A stretch of DNA of 64,000 nt, from positions 62,001 to 126,000 of the forward strand of contig CAVTNU010000002.1 of assembly GCA_963736175.1 (NCBI GenBank). Reading direction: 5' to 3'. This stretch comes from Rhodoblastus sp963736175 (lineage in GTDB: Bacteria; Pseudomonadota; Alphaproteobacteria; Rhizobiales; Beijerinckiaceae). Shown here one piece after another: positions 25,898 to 35,143 of the stretch; position 1 is the first letter of the stretch; each line of letters begins with the position of its first letter. Both the position numbers and the translations under genes were made by a program. Under the pieces are notes generated by a model. The model worked only from the letters and a program-made list of their open reading frames with translations. It was not told the DNA's origin and searched no databases.

Positions 25898-27223
25898 TCA
25901 CGACAGCAGATAGGACAAAAGCGAGCGCAATTCGGCCGGACGCAACGGCTTTTTCAGGATTTCCAGGCGGTGCGCGGCTGCTTCCTTCTCCGCCTGTTCG
26001 GAGTGATCGGCGGTGACGAGAATCGCGGGCGCCTGTTCGCCCACCTCGCGGCGCACCGCTTCGATCGCCTGTGGACCGCGCTCGCGATTGTTGAGATGCA
26101 GGTCGGCGATGATGACTTGCGGCGTATTGGCGAGGGCGCGCACGCGCTCGACCGCCTCGGCGCCGGAGCTGGCGACCGCCACGTCGCAACCCCAGCGCTC
26201 CAGCACCAGCACCATCGCTTCGCAAACCGACGGATCGTTTTCGATCAGCAGGATCTTGGCGCCGCTGACGCGATTCTGGTAGGCGCGCGCGCTGGCCGGC
26301 GCCGGCGGCTGGGCGGCCGGTGTCGCCGCCGCCGGCAACAGGATGGAAAAGGTCGAGCCCTTGCCGACCGTCGAGTTCAACAGCACGGGATGGTCGAGCA
26401 CCTGGGAAAAACGCCGGACGATGGCCAGACCCAGGCCGAAGCCGGCTTCCTTTTCGCCGCTGTGATCCTCGCGCTGGAACTCCTGGAAGATCGCGTCGCG
26501 CCGGTCTTCGGCGATGCCCGGACCGGTGTCGCACACCTGCACCAGAATATGGTCGGCGCGGGCGCGGGCGCCGACGAGAACGCCGCCGCGACTCGTATAG
26601 CGCAGCGCGTTGGCCAGCAGATTTTGCAAAATACGGCGCAGCATCAACGGGTCGGACGCCACCGCGCGCTGCGAAGGCGCGATGCGCAGCTTGAGGCCGC
26701 GCTTGCGCGCGAAATGCATGAATTCGCCGGCGAGCGGCTCAAAAACGTCGTTGAGCGCGAAGGCGCGGATGTCCGGTTTCATCACGCCGGCGTCGAGCTT
26801 GGACAGATCGAGCAAGGTGCGGATCAGATCCTCGAGCGTCGTCAGGCAACGGTCGACCTGCTCGACCAGCGGACGGCCGTCCTCCGCCATTTCGAGATCG
26901 CCCAGCGCCGACAGCGCCAGTCTGGCCGCGTTGAGCGGCTGCAGAAGATCATGGCCGACGGACGTCAGAAATGTGCTTTTCAACGAGGATGCGGCTTCCG
27001 CCTGCTGCTTGGCCCGCTCCACCGAGCGCATCGCCTGCTGCAGCTCCTGCGTGCGCCTGCGCACCTGATGGTCAAGCGCGATCGCCGTCTCGAAAAGCGA
27101 AAAGGCGTTGAACTGGCGGTCGACCGAACGCTCGACGCGCGACATCAGCGCCAAATTGATCTTCTGCAATTTGGCGACCTGTTTCTTCAGGTCCTCGGCG
27201 CTTTCCTGGTCCGTCGCGCTCAT
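25898..27223 (-). CDS. Hybrid histidine kinase (coiled coil, HisKA, HATPase, receiver), NahK-like
   Basis: A cytosolic hybrid kinase (441 aa) without membrane segments. Order: coiled coil (1-80); HisKA with FLTSVGHDLLQPLNAARL and His91; HATPase with NLLANALRY, VCDTGPGI and FGLGLAI; receiver from about residue 320 with KILLIENDPS, phospho-Asp in IIADLHLNN and Lys in ILKKPLRPAEL. The HDLLQPLNAARL box is typical of NahK-type kinases. The start overlaps the stop of the upstream FIST gene (ATGA), so the two are translationally coupled and the FIST protein is the probable sensor. Confidence 0.88.
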   Translation of the reverse strand: MSATDQESAEDLKKQVAKLQKINLALMSRVERSVDRQFNAFSLFETAIALDHQVRRRTQELQQAMRSVERAKQQAEAASSLKSTFLTSVGHDLLQPLNAARLALSALGDLEMAEDGRPLVEQVDRCLTTLEDLIRTLLDLSKLDAGVMKPDIRAFALNDVFEPLAGEFMHFARKRGLKLRIAPSQRAVASDPLMLRRILQNLLANALRYTSRGGVLVGARARADHILVQVCDTGPGIAEDRRDAIFQEFQREDHSGEKEAGFGLGLAIVRRFSQVLDHPVLLNSTVGKGSTFSILLPAAATPAAQPPAPASARAYQNRVSGAKILLIENDPSVCEAMVLVLERWGCDVAVASSGAEAVERVRALANTPQVIIADLHLNNRERGPQAIEAVRREVGEQAPAILVTADHSEQAEKEAAAHRLEILKKPLRPAELRSLLSYLLS

Positions 27224-28458
27224 TTCGCCGCAAGCTCCGCAGCATCGTAGAAGCCGAAGGCGATGCCGGTGAACGTCTGATTGACATGCATGGAGCAATA
27301 TTGCTCGCCGTATGTGTTGAAGCCGACCACGCGGTTGCGGGCGTAGAGTTCGGACAGGAGCGGGGCGAGCTGCTGGCGTTCGGCGCTGAGGCGACGCAAG
27401 ACGCAGTCGAAACCGAGGTAAAGCGAGACTTCGCCAAGCTCGGCCTCCATGCGGTCGAAAGTGGCCTGCGTCGATTCGAACGGATCAAGCAATTTGGCGA
27501 CGGTCAGCACCAGCCCCTCGTCGATGGCGCAGAAAAAACTCAGGGAGCCGTCTGGATTCACCTTGGCGATCGAGCGGGCGTAATATTGCCCGCCGACGCC
27601 GACCAGAACCGGATGCGAGGCGAAGGAAAACGCGTCAAGGCCACTCTCGACGACGCCGACGTTGCGGGCGTATTCGCGGGCGGCGGGTTCGGCGTTGAGC
27701 TCGCGCACGATTCGCGCTTCGGTGTCGGCTTCCGTCACCACCATCTTCTGGCTGGTCGGCTCGAAATAATCGCATTTGAACAATTGGAACGGCAGGCGCG
27801 TATGCAAGAGCAACAAGATCGCCGCGTCGTTGAAGGCCGATCCGTCGCGGATCATCCAGGTCTTTTCGAAATTGAGGCCGTCGCCGGCTGAACCGCCAAC
27901 GATGGGAATGTCGTCGAGCGCCGTGTAGAGCGCGGAAATCACGGCCTCTTCGCGTCGGCACAGGCCGTCGATCAGCAGGATGCCGAACATTTGCCGGGCG
28001 GCGGCTTGCGGCGCCGCCGCCATCAGCCGTCCCAGCGCCTCGTCGCAGACGCGCCGGCCTTCTTCGACGCTGAACTGAGCGAGGTCGTGAATGACATGCG
28101 CGACCATGGTGAAATCGGCGCGCAGAAAGCCGACGGCGACGATCTTGCCTTCGCTCCAGCCTTGCGGCGTCAGTTCGCCCGACGTGGTGCAGCCGTAGAT
28201 CGCCACGCCCGGCAAAAGCGCCGACAGTTCGGCGGCGAAACCGGACGCCTCATATTGCGACGAAACGAAGACGAGAAGACCGGCGAGCGCGTCTGCCGGC
28301 GGGCGATCGAACGCCGGTTTGCGGCGAAGCAATTGCGCCCGCAAATTCTTCTTCAGATCGCCTGCGACGGCGCGCGCCGCTTGCGCCTCGGTGTCGCCGC
28401 CGCCCGAGGCGACCACCATGCCGCTGCAGCGCCCGCCGTGGGCCTCGGCAAAAACCAA
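27220..28458 (-). CDS. FIST-domain sensory protein, NosP-like
   Basis: A 412-aa protein with FIST N-terminal (ALAGLLVFVSSQYEASGFAAELSALLPGVAIYGCTTSGELTP region) and FIST C-terminal domains (PVLVGVGGQYYARSIAKVNPDGSLSFFCAIDEG). FIST domains bind small ligands; NosP proteins are haem-binding FIST sensors of nitric oxide encoded with a hybrid kinase, as here. Several His residues could serve as haem ligand; which one cannot be told by eye. GGGAGG six bases before TTG 28458 decides that start; ATG 28419 and TTG 28512 are alternatives. Confidence 0.85.
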   Translation of the reverse strand: MVFAEAHGGRCSGMVVASGGGDTEAQAARAVAGDLKKNLRAQLLRRKPAFDRPPADALAGLLVFVSSQYEASGFAAELSALLPGVAIYGCTTSGELTPQGWSEGKIVAVGFLRADFTMVAHVIHDLAQFSVEEGRRVCDEALGRLMAAAPQAAARQMFGILLIDGLCRREEAVISALYTALDDIPIVGGSAGDGLNFEKTWMIRDGSAFNDAAILLLLHTRLPFQLFKCDYFEPTSQKMVVTEADTEARIVRELNAEPAAREYARNVGVVESGLDAFSFASHPVLVGVGGQYYARSIAKVNPDGSLSFFCAIDEGLVLTVAKLLDPFESTQATFDRMEAELGEVSLYLGFDCVLRRLSAERQQLAPLLSELYARNRVVGFNTYGEQYCSMHVNQTFTGIAFGFYDAAELAAK

Positions 28459-28668
28459 ATCAGACCTCCCGAGCAAGCCATGCGCGTCAGTCTCGCGAAC
28501 CGCGCTGGCCAAGCTTTTTTTTAAACGCGGCCGAAACGGCGCGCGTCGGTTCTTGCGACGAGCGGCAGTCTATTCCGGTCCGCCGACAGGCGAAACCGGC
28601 TTTTTCGAAGGCGATCGCAGCGTCGCGGTGGGCGGCGAAACTTCAAATTGAAATTAAATCCAAACAAT

Positions 28669-28682
28669 TTGCTTTATATCAA
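28669..28682 (-). promoter_or_regulatory. FNR/NnrR-type site TTG-N8-CAA
   Basis: TTGCTTTATATCAA matches the FNR consensus TTGAT-N4-ATCAA at nine of ten defined bases and the NnrR/Dnr form TTG-N8-CAA fully. It lies in an AT-rich patch about 210 bases upstream of the FIST start and 25 bases from the IS630 left end. Confidence 0.45.
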
Positions 28683-28706
28683 AAACATAATTCTCACGTC
28701 ACACTA

Positions 28707-29767
28707 GAGCATTCCCCGGTTGATTTGACTCGCATTTTTGCTGCGGCGGGATTCCCTTAAGCTCAAGAATGAGCGATTCTGCGCTTCTCTCTGATTTGGG
28801 GGCGCAAGATGTCGCGAGGCCATTCCTTCGATCTGCGTAAGCGTGTGATTGCGTTGGTCGAAGGCGGCGTGTCGCGGCGAGCTGCGGGGCGGCAATTGTT
28901 GGTCTCTGAATCGTCGGCGATAAAATGGTTCAGGCGCTTTCAAGAGACGGGCAGCTTTGCAGAAAAACCTGGCAAGAAAGCGAGACCATCGCCGCTGGAC
29001 GCGCATGCGGATTGGCTTTTGGCTCTGGTTGCGCGCGAGAGCGACTTGACGCTGGCCGAGATCGAGGCCCGTCTTCTGGATGAGCTTCAGTTCAAAACCA
29101 CGGACAGCTCGATTGCGCGGTTCTTTCAACGCCACAAACTCAGCTATAAAAAAAACGCTGCACGCCAGCGAGCAGCATCGCGAAGACGTGGCGAAGGCGC
29201 GCGAAGAATGGAAAAGGGCGCAGCCGACGCTTGATCCAGGCCGACTTGTTTTCATTGATGAAACCGGCACAAACACGCAGATGACGCGAACGCGCGGGCG
29301 CTGCCAAAAGGGCAAGCGCCTGGTCGATTACGCGCCGCATGGCCATTGGAAAACAACGACGTTCGTCGCCGGACTGCGCAATAACGCGATCATCGCGCCC
29401 CTGGTCGTCGATCGGCCGATGAACGGCGAGATCTTCCAGGCGTGGCTGGAGCAGCACCTCGCGCCAACCCTGCTCCAAGGCGACGTCGTCATCATGGACA
29501 ACTTGCCGGCCCACAAGGTTGCCGGCGTGCGAGCGATCATCGAAAAAACCGGCGCAGGATTGCTGTATCTGCCGCCCTATTCGCCCGATCTCAATCCCAT
29601 CGAGATGATGTTCGCCAAGCTCAAGGCCCTGCTGCGCATGGCCAAAGAAAGAACCGTCGATCAACTGTGGGACCGCATCGGCGTCATCCTCGACGAGTTC
29701 AGCCCGCCGGAATGCTCAAACTATTTCAGACATGATGGCTATGGTTCAGGTTAGCCGGGAAATGCTC
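28707..29767 (+). mobile_element. IS630-family insertion sequence
   Basis: A 1061-base element bounded by imperfect terminal inverted repeats starting GAGCATTCCCCGG on the left and GAGCATTTCCCGG (reverse complement) on the right, and flanked by TA on both sides (28705-28706 and 29768-29769), the expected target duplication of IS630/Tc1 elements. It carries one transposase gene. It landed between the FIST gene promoter and a small ORF at 29825. Confidence 0.9.
28809..29754 (+). CDS. IS630 transposase, split by a frame change at an A8 run
   Basis: DDE transposase. Frame one (28809-29234) encodes the helix-turn-helix part (SFDLRKRVIALVEGGVSRRAAGRQL); frame two (to 29754) encodes the catalytic core with Asp in VFIDETG, Asp in IMDNLPAHK and Glu in NPIEMMF. 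The two join naturally at eight A (29148-29155) after HKLSY: seven A would give one frame reading KKTLHASEQH. Slippage on the A run could restore the product; otherwise the copy is inactive. Confidence 0.85.
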
Positions 29768-29824
29768 TAGCATTTCACTCGTCCGTCTCAAATTGCTTCG
29801 GCGAGAGAGCGGAAAGGGAAGGGA

Positions 29825-30052
29825 ATGCGTCGGGAATTGCGAAGATTGGCCCAATTGGCCGCGATCGATCTGGCCTATGCGCGCGCCGAAGTCGCCTACG
29901 CCGAAGATTTTGGCGACGCGCAGGAACGCATGGCTTTTCATCTCGACGAAGCAAGCCGGCGCCTTGCCGCATTGGCGAAGGCCTTCGACAACCAGGGCGA
30001 CGACGGCGCGGCTGGCGGTGCCAAGGCGTCGCGCCGCAATCCGGCGACGTAA
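29825..30052 (+). CDS. Small hypothetical protein, helical
   Basis: A 75-aa ORF starting at ATG 29825 after a GGGAAGGGA ribosome site, rich in Ala, Arg and acidic residues and predicted helical (LRRLAQLAAIDLAYARAEVAYAEDF). The end is Gly/Ala-rich and disordered. It ends two bases before the convergent pgi stop. No family recognised. The IS630 copy sits 57 bases upstream and may have displaced its promoter. Confidence 0.6.
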   Translation: MRRELRRLAQLAAIDLAYARAEVAYAEDFGDAQERMAFHLDEASRRLAALAKAFDNQGDDGAAGGAKASRRNPAT

Positions 30053-30054
30053 AT

Positions 30055-31716
30055 CTATTCGCCAGCGGTTTCAATTCGACGCAGCGCGCGCTTGGCCGCG
30101 ATCAGCCCCGCCGTCGAACCGTCGAGCGATTCAAGTCCGGCCTTGTCGTCTTCGACCAGTGGGGCGAGTCGGCCGCAGAGCTCCTTGCCGAGTTCGACGC
30201 CCCATTGGTCGAAGGGATTGATGTCCCAGATGACGGATTGAACAAAGACCTTGTGCTCGTAAAGCGCGACGAGGCGTCCGAGGGTTCTTGGCGTCAGCGA
30301 CTTATACAACAGCACCGAGGACGGCCGGTCGCCGGAAAAGACCTTGTGCGGCGCCAGTTTTTCGATTTCCTCGCGGGCGAGACCCTGGGATTTCAAGATA
30401 GTCTTGACCTCTTCGCGCGAGCGGCCGCGCATGAGCGCTTCGCTCTGGGCCAGACAATTGGCGAACAGCAGATTGTGGTGTGAGCGGTCGGCTTTGGTCG
30501 GTTCGGCGGCGACCAGGAAATCCACCGGGACGATTTCCGTGCCTTGATGGATGAGCTGGAAAAAGGCGTGCTGGCTGTTGGTTCCCGGTTCGCCGAAGAC
30601 GATCGGTCCGGTCGCGTACAGAGAGGCCTCGTTGGCGAGAGTTGTGGTCTTGCCGTTCGACTCCATGTCGAGCTGCTGGAGATACGCGGGAAAGCGGACG
30701 AGTCGCTGGTCGTAGGGGATCACCGCCTGGGTGGCGAAACCCCAGATATTGCGGTGCCATACGCCGATCAGCGCCATCAGCGCGGGAATATTTTCCGAAA
30801 GCGGCGCCTCTTGAAAGTGAAGATCGACGTCATGGCCGCCGCGCAGGAAGTCTTCGAAGTGTTCGGGGCCGATGGCGATGGCGAGACTGAGGCCGATGGA
30901 CGACCACATCGAGTAACGTCCGCCGACCCAGTCCCAAAAGCCGAAAACGCGATCCGGCTTGACGCCGAAGGCGGCGACCTTGTCGAGCCGCGTCGAGACG
31001 GCGCAAAAATGATCGCCGACGGCGTTTTCTCCGAGCGCTCCGACCAGCCATGCGCGCGCGCTCGCCGCGTTGGCCATGGTTTCCTGCGTCGTGAAGGTTT
31101 TCGACGCGACGATGAACAGCGTGCGGGCCGGATCGAGCCCCGCCAGGGTGTCGGCGATATCGGCGCCGTCGACGTTGGAGACGAAATGGGCTTTCAAACC
31201 GGCTTGCGCGAAGGGGGAAAGCGCGCGCGCCGCCATCGCCGGGCCGAGGTCCGAGCCGCCGATGCCGATATTGACGATGTCGGTCAGGCGATGGCCGCCG
31301 GCGCCCTTGATCGTGCCTTCACGCACGGCTCTGGCGAAGGCGAGGACCTTTTGGCGTTCGCTCAGCACGGCCGGCATGACGTTCTCGCCGTCGACATGAA
31401 CGGGGCGGCCGGAAAAATTGCGCAGAGCCATGTGCAGGGCGGCGCGCCCTTCCGTGACATTGACCATGCGCCCGGCGAACAGGGCGTCGCGGCGCGCCTC
31501 GACATGGGCGGCGCGCGCCAGCGTCAGAAGATGCGCCATGGTCGCGGCGGTGACGCGGTTTTTCGAATAATCGTAGATCAGGTCATCGAGGCGGGCGGAA
31601 AAATTCTCGAAGCGATTCGGATCGGCGCGAAAGAAATCGGCGACGCGATGGGCGGCGATCTCAATTCGGTGTGTTTCCAGCGCGGCGAAGCTGGCGGAAA
31701 TCTGCGTGCGATCCAT
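30055..31716 (-). CDS. pgi: Glucose-6-phosphate isomerase
   Basis: Cytosolic enzyme (553 aa) interconverting glucose-6-phosphate and fructose-6-phosphate. PGI signatures are VNIGIGGSDLGPAMAARAL near residue 150, FIVASKTFTTQETMANA, GGRYSMWSSIGL with the catalytic region, GEPGTNSQHAFFQLIHQG (near 380), and DINPFDQWGVELGKEL near the end. Length is typical. Divergent from uup. Confidence 0.96.
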   Translation of the reverse strand: MDRTQISASFAALETHRIEIAAHRVADFFRADPNRFENFSARLDDLIYDYSKNRVTAATMAHLLTLARAAHVEARRDALFAGRMVNVTEGRAALHMALRNFSGRPVHVDGENVMPAVLSERQKVLAFARAVREGTIKGAGGHRLTDIVNIGIGGSDLGPAMAARALSPFAQAGLKAHFVSNVDGADIADTLAGLDPARTLFIVASKTFTTQETMANAASARAWLVGALGENAVGDHFCAVSTRLDKVAAFGVKPDRVFGFWDWVGGRYSMWSSIGLSLAIAIGPEHFEDFLRGGHDVDLHFQEAPLSENIPALMALIGVWHRNIWGFATQAVIPYDQRLVRFPAYLQQLDMESNGKTTTLANEASLYATGPIVFGEPGTNSQHAFFQLIHQGTEIVPVDFLVAAEPTKADRSHHNLLFANCLAQSEALMRGRSREEVKTILKSQGLAREEIEKLAPHKVFSGDRPSSVLLYKSLTPRTLGRLVALYEHKVFVQSVIWDINPFDQWGVELGKELCGRLAPLVEDDKAGLESLDGSTAGLIAAKRALRRIETAGE

Positions 31717-31850
31717 CGGCGAAACCTCAGTCGGGCAAATGTGGCGGCAACCTATTCCGCAATTTTGAAAATGAACAGGGCTCCCGTCGCCGCGAATGCC
31801 GATTGCCCGCGGCCCCTTGCGGTCGAGCGAAATTTGCGTTTGATGCGCGC

Positions 31851-33659
31851 ATGGCTCCTCCCATTCTCGCCCTGCAGGGCGTCGGCCTGACGCTTGGCGG
31901 CAGGCCCCTGATCGAAAGCGCCGACCTCGCGGTCGAACGCGGCGACCGTCTTTGTCTCGTCGGACGCAACGGTTCGGGCAAATCGACCTTGCTGAAAATC
32001 GCCGCCGGCGAAATCGAGGCTGATCGGGGCGTGCGTTTCCTGCAGCCGGACGTCAATGTGCGTTATTTGCCGCAGGAGCCGGATCTCTCCGGCTTTCCCG
32101 ACGTTTTTTCCTATATAGCGGCGGGGCTGGGCCCCAGCGACAACGATTATCGCGCTCATTATCTGATCGACCAACTGGGCCTTGCCGGCGATCAGCATCC
32201 GCAAAATCTCTCCGGCGGCGAGGCGCGACGCGCGGCCCTGGCGCGGGCCCTGGCGCCCGAACCCGACATCTTGCTGCTCGACGAGCCGACCAACCATCTC
32301 GACCTGCCCGCTATCGAATGGCTGGAAGGCGAGCTGAAAAGCCTGCGATCCGCCCTCGTGCTGATCAGTCATGACCGGCGATTTCTGCAAAACCTCTCCC
32401 GCGCCACGATCTGGCTGGATCGGGGTCGGACGCGTCGGCTTGATCGCGGCTTCGGCGAGTTCGAATCCTGGCGCGACGCCGTGTTGGAGGAGGAGGAGCG
32501 CGACGCCCACAAGCTTGAGCGCAAGATCGCCGCCGAGGAGCATTGGGTGCGCTACGGCGTTACCGCCCGGCGCAAGCGCAACGTGCGGCGCATGGCGGGT
32601 CTCGCCACGCTGCGCAAGGAAAAACGCGAGGCCGTGCGCGCTGCCGGCGAGGTCAAACTGGTCGCCGCCGAGGGCAAGGTTTCCGGCCGGCTCGTCGTCG
32701 AGACGGAAAAAGTCAGCAAGAGCTGGGGCGAGCGCGTCATCGTCAAGGATTTGTCCTTGCGCCTTTTGCGCGGCGACCGTCTTGCCCTGGTCGGGCCAAA
32801 TGGAGCAGGCAAATCGACCCTGATCGGCCTGCTGACCGGCGTGTTGGCGCCGGACTCCGGCGTGGCGCGCCTCGGCGCCAATCTGCAGATGGCCAACCTC
32901 GACCAAAGGCGATCGGCGCTCGATCCCGGCGCCACTTTGGCCGACACGTTGACCGGCGGCGGCAGCGATTTCGTCGAGATCAACGGCGAGCGCAAGCACG
33001 TCATCGGCTATATGAAAGACTTCCTGTTTCCGCCGGAACAGGCGCGCACCCCAACCGGCAAATTGTCGGGCGGCGAGCGCGCGCGTCTTCTGCTCGCCCG
33101 CGCTCTGGCCTTGCCGTCCAATTTTCTTGTGCTCGACGAACCGACCAACGATCTCGATCTCGAAACGCTCGATCTGCTGCAGGAAATGCTCGCCGATTAT
33201 TCGGGCACGATCTTGCTGGTCAGCCATGATCGCGATTTTCTCGACCGCGTCGCCGGCTCGGTTCTGGTCGCGGAGGGCGAGGGAAAATGGCTCGAATACG
33301 CCGGCGGCTATTCCGATATGCTGGCGCAGCGCGGGTTCGGCTTCGCCGCGCCCGCGCCGCCGTCGAAGGCGGCGGAGAAGAAGCCGGACGGCAAGGACGC
33401 GTCCGAACGCCCGCCGGCTAAACGGCGGCTGAGCTTCAAGGAAAAGCACGCCCTTGAAAACTTGCCGAAAGCCATCGAGACCTTGCGCGCCACAGCCGCG
33501 AAACTGCACGCGGTGCTCGACGATCACGCGCTTTATGCGCGCGACCCGAAGAGGTTCAATGAAGCGAGCGCGCTTCTGGCGAAAACGGAAAACGAACTCG
33601 CCGCCGCCGAGGATCAATGGCTCGAGCTTGAAATATTGCGCGAGGAACTAGGCGCCTGA
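31851..33659 (+). CDS. uup: ABC-F ATPase, Uup-type
   Basis: A 602-aa protein with two ATP-binding cassettes and no membrane part. Cassette 1 has GRNGSGKST, LSGGEARRAALARAL and LLLDEPTNHLDLP; cassette 2 has GPNGAGKST and LSGGERARLLLARAL with VLDEPTNDLD. The linker HWVRYGVTARRKRNVRRMAGL and the C-terminal coiled coil (residues about 520-600) mark the Uup branch, which acts on ribosomes and DNA-linked stress (precise transposon excision phenotype in E. coli). The start is ATG 31851, where cassette 1 begins. Confidence 0.93.
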   Translation: MAPPILALQGVGLTLGGRPLIESADLAVERGDRLCLVGRNGSGKSTLLKIAAGEIEADRGVRFLQPDVNVRYLPQEPDLSGFPDVFSYIAAGLGPSDNDYRAHYLIDQLGLAGDQHPQNLSGGEARRAALARALAPEPDILLLDEPTNHLDLPAIEWLEGELKSLRSALVLISHDRRFLQNLSRATIWLDRGRTRRLDRGFGEFESWRDAVLEEEERDAHKLERKIAAEEHWVRYGVTARRKRNVRRMAGLATLRKEKREAVRAAGEVKLVAAEGKVSGRLVVETEKVSKSWGERVIVKDLSLRLLRGDRLALVGPNGAGKSTLIGLLTGVLAPDSGVARLGANLQMANLDQRRSALDPGATLADTLTGGGSDFVEINGERKHVIGYMKDFLFPPEQARTPTGKLSGGERARLLLARALALPSNFLVLDEPTNDLDLETLDLLQEMLADYSGTILLVSHDRDFLDRVAGSVLVAEGEGKWLEYAGGYSDMLAQRGFGFAAPAPPSKAAEKKPDGKDASERPPAKRRLSFKEKHALENLPKAIETLRATAAKLHAVLDDHALYARDPKRFNEASALLAKTENELAAAEDQWLELEILREELGA

Positions 33660-33690
33660 GCTTTTGTTCACGCCCCCGAAGCGTCAATTG

Positions 33691-33705
33691 TTAATGCAAC
33701 GTTAA
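33691..33705 (+). promoter_or_regulatory. Perfect CtrA box TTAA-N7-TTAA
   Basis: TTAATGCAACGTTAA exactly matches the full CtrA consensus spacing. It lies in an AT-rich 173-base gap, 128 bases upstream of the small gene at 33833 and downstream of uup. Confidence 0.55.
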
Positions 33706-33832
33706 AAAGTACACCTATAGCCATTTGTAATATGAAAAAAATATATTCATAAAAGTTAGACGCTCGTCGAGGTTATTCTATATCGTTCTGTCATAAAGCT
33801 CTGCTATCGGTCCGGCGTACAAAAGGGACGCC

Positions 33833-34048
33833 ATGCAGCTTTATCGTTTCCAGACGATCGATCCGGCCAATCGCCGATATGATCTCCCGGCGCGCGAACT
33901 TGCGGATATGCCGGCCGTATGGCGAGAAATCGCCCGCATCGCAAGCGCCCGCGCGGTCGACGGCGGCCAGATTCGCGTCATCGACGAAAACGGCGCCATC
34001 GTCGTGCTCGTCGGCGTTTCGACGGCGCGCGCCCTGCGCGCGGCGTGA
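33833..34048 (+). CDS. DUF6894-like small protein
   Basis: A 71-aa protein starting MQLYRFQTIDPANRRYDLPARELADMPAVWREIARIASARA, then GGQIRVIDENGAIVVLVGVSTA. The layout (short strand, diagnostic Glu/Leu turn, helix, then a beta hairpin) resembles the DUF6894 proteins that are abundant in Rhizobiales and have no known function. It has an independent AT-rich promoter region with a perfect CtrA box. Confidence 0.65.
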   Translation: MQLYRFQTIDPANRRYDLPARELADMPAVWREIARIASARAVDGGQIRVIDENGAIVVLVGVSTARALRAA

Positions 34049-34167
34049 AACGATTCGGCTCGACGCGGCGTCCGAATCAGGCGGCGGAGTTTTCCGACAA
34101 TCGATTGGTTTGAATGCGTCGATCCTTCCGTTCCGACGGGGACCGACGCACGCGTTTTTCGGCGGCC

Positions 34168-35043
34168 TTATTTCTTCGGCGCGGCCGGGGCGGCCAGCGC
34201 AGCAGCCGGCTTGTCCGCCGGCTTCTCGGCGGGCTGGTCGGCGCGGACGATTTTCGCCGCCTCGCGCAGTTTGACGACGGCTTCGGCCTGGGCCTTTTGC
34301 GCGACGAAACGCGCGACCTGGTCCTTGACCGCGTCGAAGGGCGGGAACACTTTCTGGCGTTTTTCCTCGACCTTGATGATATGCCAGCCAAATTGGCTCT
34401 TCACCGGATCGGAGATCTGCCCCGGCTCCAGTTTGAACGCGGCGTCGGCGAATTCGGGCACCATGCGGTCCTTGGTGAACCAGCCGAGATCGCCGCCCTT
34501 GGCGCCGGGATCGGTGGAGACGTCGTCCGCCACCTTGGCGAAGTCCTCGCCGCCCTTGATCCGTTTCAACGCCGTCTTGGCGTCTTCCTCGGTCTTGACG
34601 AGGATATGGCGCGCGTGGATTTCGGTTTCGGGCTTTTGCGCCTTCGCCGCTTCATCGTAGGTCGCCTTCAACGCGGCGTCCGTGACGCCTTCCTTGGTGG
34701 CCTTGGCGAGGTATGTCTCCATCAGCAACTTCTCGCGCAAATGCGCGAGTTTGGCCGCAAATTCAGGCGTCGAGCCCAGTTTTTCGGCTTCGGCCTTCTG
34801 CGTCACCACACGCACGTCGATCAGATAGTTGAGCAGGGATTTGTCGCGCGCGGCTTCGTCCAACTGCTGCGGCAGCGAGGGACCAACCTCTTCGCGGGCG
34901 ACGGCGAGATCGGCGTCGGTGATTTCCGAACCGTTGACGGTGGCTAGAACCTTGGCGGAAGCCGGCGCCGCGACGGCGGCGAAGATCGCGACGGCGAGAA
35001 CCGAACGCCGCGCGGTGCGGGAAAGGGGGAAAAATCCAAACAT
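34168..35043 (-). CDS. Periplasmic parvulin-type peptidyl-prolyl isomerase
   Basis: A 291-aa exported foldase. A signal peptide (RSVLAVAIFAAVAAPASA, cleavage about residue 30) is followed by a SurA/PrsA-like N-terminal chaperone region, then a rotamase domain (residues about 140-235) with IHARHILVKTEEDA, FAKVADDVSTDPGAKGGDLGWF and FGWHIIKVEEKR. The tail is Ala/Pro/Lys-rich. It should help outer-membrane or periplasmic proteins fold. Confidence 0.9.
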   Translation of the reverse strand: MFGFFPLSRTARRSVLAVAIFAAVAAPASAKVLATVNGSEITDADLAVAREEVGPSLPQQLDEAARDKSLLNYLIDVRVVTQKAEAEKLGSTPEFAAKLAHLREKLLMETYLAKATKEGVTDAALKATYDEAAKAQKPETEIHARHILVKTEEDAKTALKRIKGGEDFAKVADDVSTDPGAKGGDLGWFTKDRMVPEFADAAFKLEPGQISDPVKSQFGWHIIKVEEKRQKVFPPFDAVKDQVARFVAQKAQAEAVVKLREAAKIVRADQPAEKPADKPAAALAAPAAPKK

Positions 35044-35143
35044 GGGCGGCGCAATCTCCGGTTGAACGGGCGGCGATAAAGTCGACGGCGACCTTTTGCC
35101 CCAAAATGCGCTCAGCTACAACCGATCAAAGATTTTGGTCAAT

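Noticed and set aside
31752..33617. Open frame of 621 codons antisense to uup
   Set aside because: A mirror frame of a GC-rich gene; its residues follow the third-position bias of uup and show no motif.
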